From Bacillus sp. ISL-41 (GTDB lineage Bacteria; Bacillota; Bacilli; Bacillales; Cytobacillaceae): a DNA stretch of 64,000 bases. How positions within the stretch are numbered: position 1 is the stretch's first letter; every line of letters begins with the position of its first letter. The stretch lies in NCBI RefSeq assembly GCF_018613235.1, contig NZ_JAGGQP010000029.1, forward strand, positions 227,335 through 291,334. The letters run 5' to 3'. This document shows, piece after piece, positions 46,754-55,600 of this stretch. The translations under genes and the position numbers were made by a program. The notes under the pieces are model-generated. The model worked only from the letters and a program-made list of their open reading frames with translations, was not told where the DNA came from and searched no databases.

Positions 46754-47857
46754 TCATTTAAAATTTTGCATAACGAACATATAACTGGATTGATAAGTTC
46801 CTCCATGCTTACGGAAGTCATATCCCTCTATAGAAAGGTATATTTTCTCTTCTGAAAATCCACCTTGGTAGTAGCCTCTTTTTTTATAAAGCATTGTTTC
46901 GTCAATTTTCTCTTTATCAAAGGATTTAGGGAGACCAACGTAGGGTTTAAAGTAATTTTGATAAGTACCAAAGATCTTTTCCAAACTGGCTGAAGACGGT
47001 GCTGTATTTGAATTCTGATCCACATTAATTACTACACGATTCAGTTTATCATCCTTAAAAGTAAATAAGTATTGCTCATTAGAAAATAGCCCTGTGACTT
47101 TTGCAGAGTATACGATTTGGTGATCATTTGTCGCCAATGGCAATCTAATTTCGTCTACTATTGTATAGTTTTCCATTAGCCCTTTTACTTCAGCAGCAGA
47201 CATATCATATTTTATGTTTGGAAGAAAGAGGTTAAGCACAGAGTAGCTCCCTCTGAATTCAGGATCTAGAGAGCGCGCTATAAACGCAGAGAACTGAGCG
47301 CGTGTAACAGAGTCTTTTGGCTTATATGTCCCGTCTTTAAAAATAGACGTAATACCGTTGCCTGCCAACGCTCTAACTGCTGGAAGCAGATCAGCGGGCA
47401 CATCATTTATTCGGCCAGGATAGGAGCCTTTTAACTTATAAGCATTCACCAAATACTTAGCCATCTCCCCCCTAATTAACACGTCGTTAGGACGGAAAAC
47501 AGTTGCCTTCGGGATGATGCCTGCTTGTACAAGAGCAGCCACGTCTTTGTAGGCAGGATGAGATGAAGGAAGATCAGAAAACCCTGGGTTGATCAAATTT
47601 TGTGTGGACAGTTTCAAAGACCTGTTCATCATCATTGCAGCCTGAGCTTTAGTGACCGGCCGCCCTGGCAAGAACCTTCCATCAGCGTAACCTGCTATAA
47701 CCTTCAGGTTTTGCAAATAAAGAATTTCTTCAATAGCCCAATAACCACTCGGCACATCCTTAAAATACGATTGCGCATATGCTCTTTCCTTTTCCGTAAC
47801 ACCGTACGAAGCACTAACCATAAACAAAACCAATACAGCCATTAATAACTTCTTCAT
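46754..47857 (-). CDS. SLH-domain surface protein with unknown C-terminal domain
   Basis: A 367-aa protein with a signal peptide (MKKLLMAVLVLFMVSASYG) and three SLH repeats directly after it (FKDVPSGYWAIEEILYLQ..., FSDLPSSHPAYKDVAALVQ..., INDVPADLLPAVRALAG...; about 31-205). A C-terminal part of about 160 residues begins LFLPNIKYDMSAAEVKGLM, a pattern seen in small DUF/BLIP-like modules. The SLH domains bind the wall; the rest has no recognised function. Confidence 0.87.
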   Translation of the reverse strand: MKKLLMAVLVLFMVSASYGVTEKERAYAQSYFKDVPSGYWAIEEILYLQNLKVIAGYADGRFLPGRPVTKAQAAMMMNRSLKLSTQNLINPGFSDLPSSHPAYKDVAALVQAGIIPKATVFRPNDVLIRGEMAKYLVNAYKLKGSYPGRINDVPADLLPAVRALAGNGITSIFKDGTYKPKDSVTRAQFSAFIARSLDPEFRGSYSVLNLFLPNIKYDMSAAEVKGLMENYTIVDEIRLPLATNDHQIVYSAKVTGLFSNEQYLFTFKDDKLNRVVINVDQNSNTAPSSASLEKIFGTYQNYFKPYVGLPKSFDKEKIDETMLYKKRGYYQGGFSEEKIYLSIEGYDFRKHGGTYQSSYMFVMQNFK

Positions 47858-47930
47858 TTCAGACCCCTTTTCTAATCAACTTATGGAAAATACAACCTGT
47901 ATATCGGCTGAATTAACAATATATTTAGCC

Positions 47931-48013
47931 GCGGGGTCAGACCCCCACCACTTTAACGCGTTATTGTCTTGGGGGTCCTTGGGGGTCTGACCCCCGGCGA
48001 ATTAACGCTTTAC
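47931..48013. repeat. REP-like palindromes 6 (composite)
   Basis: GGGGTCAGACCCC at 47933-47945, a half-core GGGGGTCC at 47971-47978 and a full GGGGGTCTGACCCCC at 47981-47995, with TTTAACGCG/GAATTAACGC flanks. It lies upstream of the SLH gene start. The remaining 48014-48287 is AT-rich without a called gene. Confidence 0.85.
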
Positions 48014-48287
48014 TGTGTGGTTGTAGTGTTAAAAACTCCTCTCTAAATGTTCTCTATTTCGAAATTCGACCTATAATTCATTAGGATTTAAATAATAGTC
48101 CAAATTACCAAAAACAAACTCTCCTAACAGCATATCCTCCTTTTTACCTGTCATTAACACGCAAGAAAAGAGAAAGTATACTACTATTTTCCCGAATGCT
48201 GTCGTTTCTTATCGAGAACATTTTGTGCAAACTCTTTAACTTTTCGTATAGAATTAAATTAACACTATTTGGGAGGAGTTAATTAAT

Positions 48288-48416
48288 ATGCCTTTACTTC
48301 AGATGAAGGAAGTCTATACGCCACTCAAACTGATTGGGATAAAGGTTTTCAAATGCAAGGAAGGCCATACATATATTAAATTTTGGAACAAACCGCGAAA
48401 AAGAATGAGCAACTAA
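48288..48416 (+). CDS. Small basic protein, 42 aa, unknown
   Basis: ATG 48288 follows a strong GGGAGGAG ribosome site. The product begins MPLLQMKEVYTPLKLIGIKV and ends KFWNKPRKRMSN, with 11 Lys/Arg; there is no signal or membrane segment. A perfect hairpin terminator follows the stop by three bases. The clean start site and terminator support a real gene. I do not recognise the family. Confidence 0.65.
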   Translation: MPLLQMKEVYTPLKLIGIKVFKCKEGHTYIKFWNKPRKRMSN

Positions 48417-48418
48417 AA

Positions 48419-48445
48419 CGAGCAGACAATAAATGTCTGCTCGTC
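48419..48445. terminator. Bidirectional terminator shared by two tiny convergent genes
   Basis: CGAGCAGACA-ATAAA-TGTCTGCTCG stem with T-rich sequence on both sides (TCACATTTT plus strand, TTTTAGTT minus strand). Confidence 0.85.
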
Positions 48446-48608
48446 ACATTTTAAACTCTATAAAAATTGCCCGCTGTTTATGATAGACTGCCTTTTGCTG
48501 TAACCTGGACTTAAGTTCTTTACATACGGCATCTTCCATTAACACTTCGTTATACTTTTGCAATAATAAATGAAAACGGTATTTTAACTTAAATACAGAT
48601 TTTAACAC
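48444..48608 (-). CDS. Small basic protein, 54 aa, behind a c-di-GMP-I riboswitch; unknown
   Basis: GTG 48608 lies five bases after AAAGGAGGGG. The product begins (M)LKSVFKLKYRFHLLLQKYNE and ends QRAIFIEFKM. It is Lys/Arg-rich and predicted helical, with one Cys and no membrane span. It ends at the shared terminator. The upstream c-di-GMP aptamer (48653-48732) makes it likely to act in the sessile/motile switch. CTCCT (48640-48644 complement) can pair with the AGGAG of the ribosome site, suggesting translational control. The family is not recognised. Confidence 0.72.
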   Translation of the reverse strand: MLKSVFKLKYRFHLLLQKYNEVLMEDAVCKELKSRLQQKAVYHKQRAIFIEFKM

Positions 48609-48652
48609 ATTTTCCCCTCCTTTTTATCACATAAATCGCAGGAGTTCGTGTT

Positions 48653-48732
48653 CGGAAACTGGCTGACATAGTCATAAAGTCATAACTTTAGTCCCTATAG
48701 TTTTGCGTCGCCATTTTTCAATGACTTTGCCC
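48653..48732 (-). ncRNA. Cyclic di-GMP-I (GEMM) riboswitch, minus strand
   Basis: On the minus strand the class-I landmarks appear in order: GGGCAAAGTC, GAAAA-type loop, GGCGACGCAAA, CTATAGGGACTAAAG, a P3 arm, and GTCAGCCAGTTTCCG. The stretch GCAAA...GAAA...GACGCAAA...AGCCAG is the diagnostic pattern. Distal to it, CTCCT/AGGAG can mask the ribosome site of the 54-codon gene. One oddity: GACGCAAAA replaces the commoner GACGCAAAG. Confidence 0.82.
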
Positions 48733-48933
48733 TTTTCGTACGTTTTATGTGTTTTCTATTCTGAAATTACCAAAATTAAACACATTTAGTAAGGGTCTTA
48801 AGTCCTATTAAAACTGATATCATTACTAAATTATATTCCCCCTTCCCTCCCTTTAAAAACTCTTTGGACAGAATAAAACCCCAAAATTGAACATAATTAT
48901 CCTTATGAACTTCCTTATTAAGGGGTGGTGAAG

Positions 48934-49404
48934 ATGAGGAAGAGGCGAAACCAACTGCCCATACTTCCCATACTAATTGGTATTCTCCTAGTTGCTTTTT
49001 TATTATTTTGCTTGGAATTTTTTTTAATTAATTCCTCTACTCAAGCTAAAGATATTGTTGAAGAATTTTATCAATATGAACAAAAAGGAAATTTCTCTGA
49101 TTCATGGGAACTTTTCCATCCTTATATGAAAGAGAGGTTCACTAAGTCCTCATTTATACAGGATCGCGCTCACGTTTTTATTGGCCATTTTGGGGCGGAT
49201 ACTTTTTCGTATGAGATTAGTAAGCCTGTTGAATTTGATAAATGGAAACCTGAAGAGGGCCAGGATAACTTTAGGGATGGTTACAAAATGGTTGTTACTC
49301 AGATATATTCAGGTAAGTATGGTAAGTTCAACTTCCAGCAAGAAGTTTATGTTGTAAAGTACAAAGGTAAGTGGGCTATATTGTGGGACTATAATTCTAA
49401 ATAG
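48934..49404 (+). CDS. Membrane-anchored protein with extracytoplasmic NTF2-like/DUF4878-type domain
   Basis: A 156-aa protein: basic start (MRKRRNQ), one membrane segment (LPILPILIGILLVAFLLFCLEFFLI), then an extracellular domain KDIVEEFYQYEQKGNFSDSWELFHP... ending WAILWDYNSK, a pattern seen in NTF2-like/DUF4878-type domains. Start ATG 48934 lies about nine bases after AAGGGGTGG; GTG codons at 48925 and 48928 are alternatives. It sits between the two c-di-GMP riboswitches but is not directly behind either. Confidence 0.8.
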   Translation: MRKRRNQLPILPILIGILLVAFLLFCLEFFLINSSTQAKDIVEEFYQYEQKGNFSDSWELFHPYMKERFTKSSFIQDRAHVFIGHFGADTFSYEISKPVEFDKWKPEEGQDNFRDGYKMVVTQIYSGKYGKFNFQQEVYVVKYKGKWAILWDYNSK

Positions 49405-49456
49405 CTATTGATCATGAATTACTATTAACAATTATCATAATATATCCGATATAAGT

Positions 49457-49534
49457 ATAGGCAAAATCACTGAAAGGTGATGACGCAAAGCTATAGGGGC
49501 CTCTGTCTAAGGGCAAGGCCAGCCAGCTGCCACC
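49457..49534 (+). ncRNA. Cyclic di-GMP-I (GEMM) riboswitch, plus strand
   Basis: AGGCAAAATCAC-TGAAAG-GTGATGACGCAAAGC, then TATAGGGGCCT...AAGG...GGCCAGCCAGCTGCC. This gives the P1b hairpin with GAAA loop, the GACGCAAAGC core and the closing AGCCAG-CTGCC strand of class-I aptamers. CTCTG (49501-49505) can pair with CAGAG (49534-49538) just before the AAAGGAG ribosome site of the 45-codon gene. Confidence 0.9.
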
Positions 49535-49556
49535 AGAGAGAAAAGGAGTATTTTGG

Positions 49557-49694
49557 ATGTCTACTTACCATAGGCTTACACCAGAGGAGAAGCAAAGGAA
49601 GAAAAAAAGAAACAAAGTTATAATGTACACTTCCCTCCTAATCTTCTCAGTAGTATTAAGCGCACTCGTAACCATTCTGGCAAACCAAATATAA
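49557..49694 (+). CDS. Small single-span membrane protein, 45 aa, behind a c-di-GMP-I riboswitch; unknown
   Basis: ATG 49557 follows AAAGGAG. The N-terminal half is highly charged (MSTYHRLTPEEKQRKKKRNK), followed by one hydrophobic helix (VIMYTSLLIFSVVLSALVTILA) and NQI. A terminator hairpin follows within 10 bases. This is a monocistronic riboswitch-controlled gene, likely a small membrane effector or adaptor. The positive-inside rule puts the N terminus in the cytoplasm. The family is not recognised. Confidence 0.8.
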   Translation: MSTYHRLTPEEKQRKKKRNKVIMYTSLLIFSVVLSALVTILANQI

Positions 49695-49702
49695 GAATTC
49701 TC

Positions 49703-49732
49703 AAAGATCCTGGTTACATTCCAGGTCTTTTT
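49703..49732 (+). terminator. Terminator of the 45-codon gene
   Basis: AAAGATCCTGG-TTACATT-CCAGGTCTTTTT. Confidence 0.85.
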
Positions 49733-49753
49733 ATTGTTGAACATCCTTTAACG

Positions 49754-49792
49754 CTTTAAGGCACTAGGGGTCAGACCCCCAGTGGTTTAAAG
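49754..49792. repeat. REP-like palindrome 7
   Basis: CTTTAAGGCACT-AGGGGTCAGACCCCC-AGTGGTTTAAAG: core at 49767-49779 with partly paired arms, just before the terminator of the CpdB-like gene. Confidence 0.85.
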
Positions 49793-49796
49793 CACG

Positions 49797-49821
49797 AAAG
49801 GCCTCCCACTGGGAGGCCTTT
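49797..49821 (-). terminator. Terminator of the SLH nucleotidase gene
   Basis: AAAGGCCTCCC-ACT-GGGAGGCCTTT, perfect 11-bp stem beyond the stop at 49838. Confidence 0.75.
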
Positions 49822-49837
49822 CTAGGTATTTCAGATG

Positions 49838-52321
49838 TTATTCTTGAATGAATGTGTAGATTACTTTGGCGCCTTGTGCGCGGTTTGCTGACACTTTTGG
49901 TGAGAATGTGTTGTTAGTGTTGCCAGTCATGAAGCCTAGTTCATAAGCTGCTTCTACTTCTGCAACTAAGCCTTTGCTAATTTTCTTAGCATCTTTATAA
50001 GAAGGCTTTTTCGTTACTGTGAAGTCTTCACCCGTTTTCTTTTCATAAGCACGAACGATCATTGCTGCCATTTGTTCACGAGTAATCTCGTTGTTTGCAC
50101 CAAATTGCTTAGGAGTAAGGTTAGTGATACCGTTTTCGTAAGCAATTTGAACTTCTTTTGCTAAACCTACTGTTCCATCGCTAAGTCCCATCGCACGAAC
50201 AATCATGGCGATAAATTGGCCGCGAGTCAATTTGTCTTCAGGAGCAAACTCGGAAGCATTTTTACCATTCACTAATCCTTGTTCTACTAAAGACTTAATA
50301 TATGTTTTTGCCCAGTGGCCTGGTGCAACATCTTTAAACTCATGTGCCTTGCCTGTATCAATGTTCAAGTCATATTTTGCGAATCCACTTGGGTCCATAT
50401 CAACATAACTAAAGTTGTCATTTTCTCCAACCAGATCCTTCGCATTTGGTGAAGACAAGAAGTATACATTCACATTTCCTTTAATTTCTTTGAAAGTCCA
50501 GTTCATATCAGGAGTTGGATCAATAGTGCCTTTTTCAACAACATATGCTGCCACAACTTCCCTGCTGGATTCTGGAGATTTCACGACGATTTCAGAACCT
50601 TTAACACCCGGGAATGAACCAGAAGCACGATAGTCGTTTGTTGCCACTACAAATTTCTGTGTTGGATCAACTGGCTTCCCTTCAAATTCCAAGTTCACAA
50701 TGCGGTTTGCCTTTTCATTTACCAGGTTACCTTTTGTATCGTATTTTGCTGGTTGCAATACATCTACTTGATAAGAAACACCGTCGATTACATCAAAATT
50801 GTAAGAACGGTAATCACTATTAATGATGTTTTGTTCTTCCATTGTACCTTTTTTAATCTGGTTAAATTGACCTGCTGTCATCTCAAGCCATTCTTTTAAC
50901 TGTGCACCATTTATAACAATCGCATTTAAAACGTTATTGTCATACAGGTACAGGTCAGCAGCATTCTTAATTTGAAGCGGTCCTGCAGGAATATCAGTGT
51001 AGTAATCAACATTATCACGAGTACCTGCTTTGAATGGAGCTGCCGCTGAAAGAACCGGAAGTCCTTCAAATTCAGTACCTTGGATTGCATTTTCTGTATA
51101 CCACTTTTGTGCTGCGTTCAGAACTTGCATTGCTTCATTATCTTTTACTTGAGAGAAGTAACTGTTGATTGGAGCAGTTGTCTGTCCAAGTTCACCCTTC
51201 ATGTACTCAATAGTAGCTTCGTGTTCGTGTTTAACAGCCTCGATTACATCCTGGTCAGCATCAGCATGTGAATGAGTTCCGGTGGAATCTTTTACATAAA
51301 TCTGGCGAGTGGAGCTTTGAGAATCTGTGATAGCCCACTTTCCGTCTTTCTTTTCTAAAGTCATATCAATCAAGCCAAGGTTGTCTCCCCACATGCCTGC
51401 TTGTACAGTTGCAACTCCGTTTAGAGTTCCTTTTTCAATATCTGCGCCCGGAACTTCTGCATACTTTTTACTTGGGAAGGTTGCATGTGAGTGGCCGAAC
51501 AGGATTGCGTCAATCCCCTCTACATTGCTTAGATTATATACAGCATTCTCTTCATTTGTTCCATTTGCAGTTGCATCGATACCCGAGTGCGGAATTGCAA
51601 CAATCAATTCAGCGCCTTCAGCTTTCATTTCAGGAACAAATTTCTTTGCTGTTTCAACTATGTCCTTAGCGATTACTTTACCGCCAATGCGCTGGGCATC
51701 CCATGTAGTAATTTGCGGAGGTACGAAGCCAATTACCCCTACCTTCAATGTGTGTTTCTCGCCATCTTCATCTGTCACTTCTTTATCCAGGATGATATAA
51801 GGAGTGAAGGCATTCTTGTCATTTGTTTCATCTTGATCCTGATCATCAATATAAACGTTTGAGTTAACGTAAGGGAATGCTGCTCCCTTAAGTGTACGGT
51901 CAAGGAATTCAAGTCCATAGTTGAACTCGTGGTTACCAAGGTTTCCTGCATCATATCCCAATAGGTTCATAGCTTTATAAACTGGGTGCACTTCCCCATT
52001 TTCCAGCTTATTAACCTTAGCCACATAATCACCCATAGGGCTTCCCTGAATCAGGTCGCCATTATCAAAAAGCAGACTGTTGTCAGCTTCTTCTTTGGCT
52101 TTCTTGATAAGTGTTGCAGTTTTAGCAAAGCCAAAAGTCAGTGACTCTTTATCCTGGTAGTAATCATAGTTCATCATGTTGGAGTGCAGGTCAGTAGTTT
52201 CTAGTATTCTTAACTGAACTACATCTTCGTTTACCGCTGCATATGAAATGGCAGGTGTTGCTTGTGGTATAATCAACCCCATCGCCAATGCAGTTGCAAC
52301 TATCTTTTTCATCTTCTTCAA
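49838..52321 (-). CDS. SLH-anchored 2',3'-cyclic-nucleotide phosphodiesterase/3'-nucleotidase (CpdB/YfkN-like)
   Basis: An 827-aa surface enzyme: signal peptide (MKKIVATALAMGLIIPQATPAISYA), metallophosphoesterase domain (RILETTDLHSNMMNYDYY, LLFDNGDLIQGSPMGDY, NLGNHEFNYG, ILFGHSHATFP; about 35-350), 5'-nucleotidase C-terminal domain (about 385-590, VVATNDYRASGSFPGV), then three SLH repeats (about 660-827). It would scavenge extracellular nucleotides as nucleoside and phosphate at the wall. The start is taken at TTG 52321, about eight bases after AGGGGGAAGAG; ATG 52312 is the alternative. Long-form homologues are usually LPxTG-anchored, so the SLH anchor is notable. Confidence 0.9.
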   Translation of the reverse strand: MKKMKKIVATALAMGLIIPQATPAISYAAVNEDVVQLRILETTDLHSNMMNYDYYQDKESLTFGFAKTATLIKKAKEEADNSLLFDNGDLIQGSPMGDYVAKVNKLENGEVHPVYKAMNLLGYDAGNLGNHEFNYGLEFLDRTLKGAAFPYVNSNVYIDDQDQDETNDKNAFTPYIILDKEVTDEDGEKHTLKVGVIGFVPPQITTWDAQRIGGKVIAKDIVETAKKFVPEMKAEGAELIVAIPHSGIDATANGTNEENAVYNLSNVEGIDAILFGHSHATFPSKKYAEVPGADIEKGTLNGVATVQAGMWGDNLGLIDMTLEKKDGKWAITDSQSSTRQIYVKDSTGTHSHADADQDVIEAVKHEHEATIEYMKGELGQTTAPINSYFSQVKDNEAMQVLNAAQKWYTENAIQGTEFEGLPVLSAAAPFKAGTRDNVDYYTDIPAGPLQIKNAADLYLYDNNVLNAIVINGAQLKEWLEMTAGQFNQIKKGTMEEQNIINSDYRSYNFDVIDGVSYQVDVLQPAKYDTKGNLVNEKANRIVNLEFEGKPVDPTQKFVVATNDYRASGSFPGVKGSEIVVKSPESSREVVAAYVVEKGTIDPTPDMNWTFKEIKGNVNVYFLSSPNAKDLVGENDNFSYVDMDPSGFAKYDLNIDTGKAHEFKDVAPGHWAKTYIKSLVEQGLVNGKNASEFAPEDKLTRGQFIAMIVRAMGLSDGTVGLAKEVQIAYENGITNLTPKQFGANNEITREQMAAMIVRAYEKKTGEDFTVTKKPSYKDAKKISKGLVAEVEAAYELGFMTGNTNNTFSPKVSANRAQGAKVIYTFIQE

Positions 52322-52460
52322 GGCTCTTCCCCCTAAAATTGAAATCGCTTGCATAGATATTTTAGCCTATAGCTCTCCAAAAATCTAATAATTATTTTTA
52401 AATTTAATAATACTTTTACAAATCACGAAACAGATAGACAAAAAATATCCATAATATATT

Positions 52461-52507
52461 ACCCCATTAACGCGCCGGGGGTCAGACCCCCAGCGCGTTA
52501 ATGTGGT
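52461..52507. repeat. REP-like palindrome 8
   Basis: CATTAACGCGCC-GGGGGTCAGACCCCC-AGCGCGTTAATG between two divergent SLH genes. The rest of the 331-base gap is AT-rich promoter DNA, including a 5' leader that ends in AAGGAGG. Confidence 0.9.
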
Positions 52508-52652
52508 AAATCCTCTATCTACGATATGGTATTTAATAGAGGGCTTACTATTATTTACCTGATTAAAAGGGTGATGGAAATTGATAGAATTATAGGGGTA
52601 TTTGGTATTTATTGTTTTCAAGGAGGAAAATTACTAAGAGAGAAGGGCGAAT

Positions 52653-55600
52653 ATGGTTAGAAAGTTTATTTCTTTGTTTTTAACTATTTTATTAGTTGTT
52701 AATATAATGCCGATTGGGAGTGTTTTTGCAGAGGCAGATATTACTGCACCCGTTTTAGTAAGCGTAACTGTGGATAAAAAAGAAGCTGTTTCCGGAGATT
52801 ATATTAGAGTAAGTGTAAAAGCAACTGACGATGTTGCCATTCAATATGTTTCAGCTTACTACAAGAAGCCTATCACAGGAAATTCTCTTTCTCTCTCACT
52901 TTATTACAATAGTGCAAGGGATGCTTATGAGGGAACTATTCCCATTAACTCTTCTTCCGAAGCAGGAACCTATAATTTATATTCTATTTCCATAACGGAT
53001 ACATCCTATAACTCGACAAGCATCAGTACGTACAATGACCCTGAAATTCAGTTGCCCGCTGGGAGCTTCACCGTATCAGGGACTAATGCTGATGTTACAA
53101 AACCAGTCTTGGAAAGTATAAGTATCGATAGAAAGGAAGCTATTCCGGGTGATTACGTTAGAGTAAGTGTAAAGGCAACTGACGATGTTGCCATTCAATA
53201 TGTTTCAGCTTACTACAAGAAGCCTATCACGGGAAATTCTCTTTCTCTCTCACTTTATTACAATAGTGCAAGGGATGCTTATGAGGGGACTATTCCCATT
53301 AACTCTTCTTCCGAAGCAGGAACCTACAATTTATATTCTATTTCCATAACAGATACATCCTATAACTCGACAAGTATCAGTACGTACAATGACCCTGAAA
53401 TTCAGTTGCCCGCTGGGAGCTTCACCGTATCAGGGACTAAAGCTGATGTTACAAAACCAGTCTTGGAAAGTATAAGTATAGATAGAAAGGAAGCTATTCC
53501 GGGTGATTACGTTAGAGTAAGTGTAAAGGCAACTGACGATGTTGCCATTCAATATGTTTCAGCTTACTACAAGAAGCCTATCACCGGAAATTCTCTTTCT
53601 CTCTCACTTTATTACAATAGTGCAAGGGATGCTTATGAGGGGACTATTCCCATTAACTCTTCTTCCGAAGCAGGAACCTATAATTTATATTCTATTTCCA
53701 TAACGGATACATCCTATAACTCGACAAGCATCAGTACGTACAATGACCCTGAAATTCAGTTGCCCGCTGGAAGTTTTACTGTTTATACAGAGAATAATCC
53801 TCCTTTATTCAACAACCTGTCTGTTGATAAAACAACTGTTGATTCAGGTGACATTATTACCTTCACTATAAAAGCAACAGACGATACAAATTTACAAAGC
53901 GCTAAAGTCAATTTAATTTCACCAATAAGCAAGACAAAACATACCGTTAATCTCTCTTACTACAATTCGGAGTTTATCGGAAAGCTCTCTATCAATAGCA
54001 ATTCTGAAGTAGGAAAATGGATTGTCGATTCCGTCGAAATCACAGATACAAATGCCAATACACTTAAGGTAAATGCTGTGGAAGCTGATTTAACAACTGG
54101 AGAATTCAATGTCCTGCAATCCATTTCGCCAATCGACAGCTATGCTGTTACAAGTAATGAAACATGGTCAAATAAAACTGTAAACAATGATGTATATATT
54201 GCCCCAGGTTCTGTTTTAACGATCAGCAGCAATGTTACCATCACAGGGAATGTCTATGTTCTGGGAGGCCTAAAGGTAAACGGCGGCTTAACAGTGAATG
54301 GAAGTCTCTATGCAAACTATATGACTTTCGGATACTACTATCCTTCAGACGGACAAGCTATCCTGTCTGGGTCCAATAGTGTTTCCAGCATCAAGGTTTC
54401 GAATCGAATTTTAACAGAAGTTCCATTCAAGCTGTATGACGCCCCACTTGTGAGTAAAAACGGCAAAGTGAATGTTACAGGTGCAACTCTGCCTTTTGTA
54501 AATGTCTCTGTCAACGGCCAGGAATTGACTTTAAAGAGCAATGGGTCATTCAGACTGGATGACTTTGCTGCTGGAGAGAACATCGAATTCACTGTTACCG
54601 ACCCTTATGGTTACGAATATTCCTATTCTTATTCGGTAGCTGAAATCTATGTAGATGAGCTAACAAAGCTTTCTACGGAGGCAACAGGGAAAACACATCC
54701 GAATTCTCTGGTAAAAATAAAGAATACCGGCAATCTAGTAGGATCCGGCAAATCAGACGAAGAAGGCAAATTTTATATACCTGTCAGCAATCTAATTGAA
54801 AATAGTAATTTGACATTTGAAGTTTACGATTTTCAAAATATCCTTACAGCTTCAAAAGAAGTCATTGTTAAGGACTTGACTGCTCCTGAACAACCGGTCA
54901 TAGATGAGTTTGCTGATAACTCTACTGCCATAACTGGAAAAGCTGAAGCTGATTCCACTGTTTATGTAAAAAATGGAACAGATATTATGGCACAAGGTAA
55001 AGCGGATTCAACCGGAGGGTTTAATTTTGGAATAAAGAATCAAAAAGCAGGTACAGAATTAATAGTTTACGCACAAGATCCATCAGGTAACAAATCCAAC
55101 GAAGTCAAGATGACCGTTTTGGATAAGACAGCTCCGGAAAAACCTAGTGTGAACGAAGTGACTAGTCTGTCACAGTCTATTACGGGAAACGCTGAACCAG
55201 GAACAACCATAACGGTAACTGCTGATGGAGTGGTGCTTGATACAACGACCGCTGACTCAGCCGGGAATTTTACAATAGCAATCAACCAGCAAAAAGCCGG
55301 AACTATCCTGGAAATCACAACTGCCGACATAGCCGGAAACAGCAGTGCAGCAATCAGTGTTACTGTAACAAACAGCTTTACTGATGTTTTACAAAACCAG
55401 CGTTTTCAAGAGGAAATCAAATTCCTTTCTGATAAAAATATAATTACTGGGTTCCCGGACGGAACTTTCAGGCCATCCGATACAGTTACCCGCGCACAAG
55501 CTGCCATCATGATCGGCCGTGCATTGGGGCTTGAAGGAACACAAAGAGAAACAACGTTTAAGGATGTACATCAATCTCAGGTGGCTTCTGGTTTTATAGC

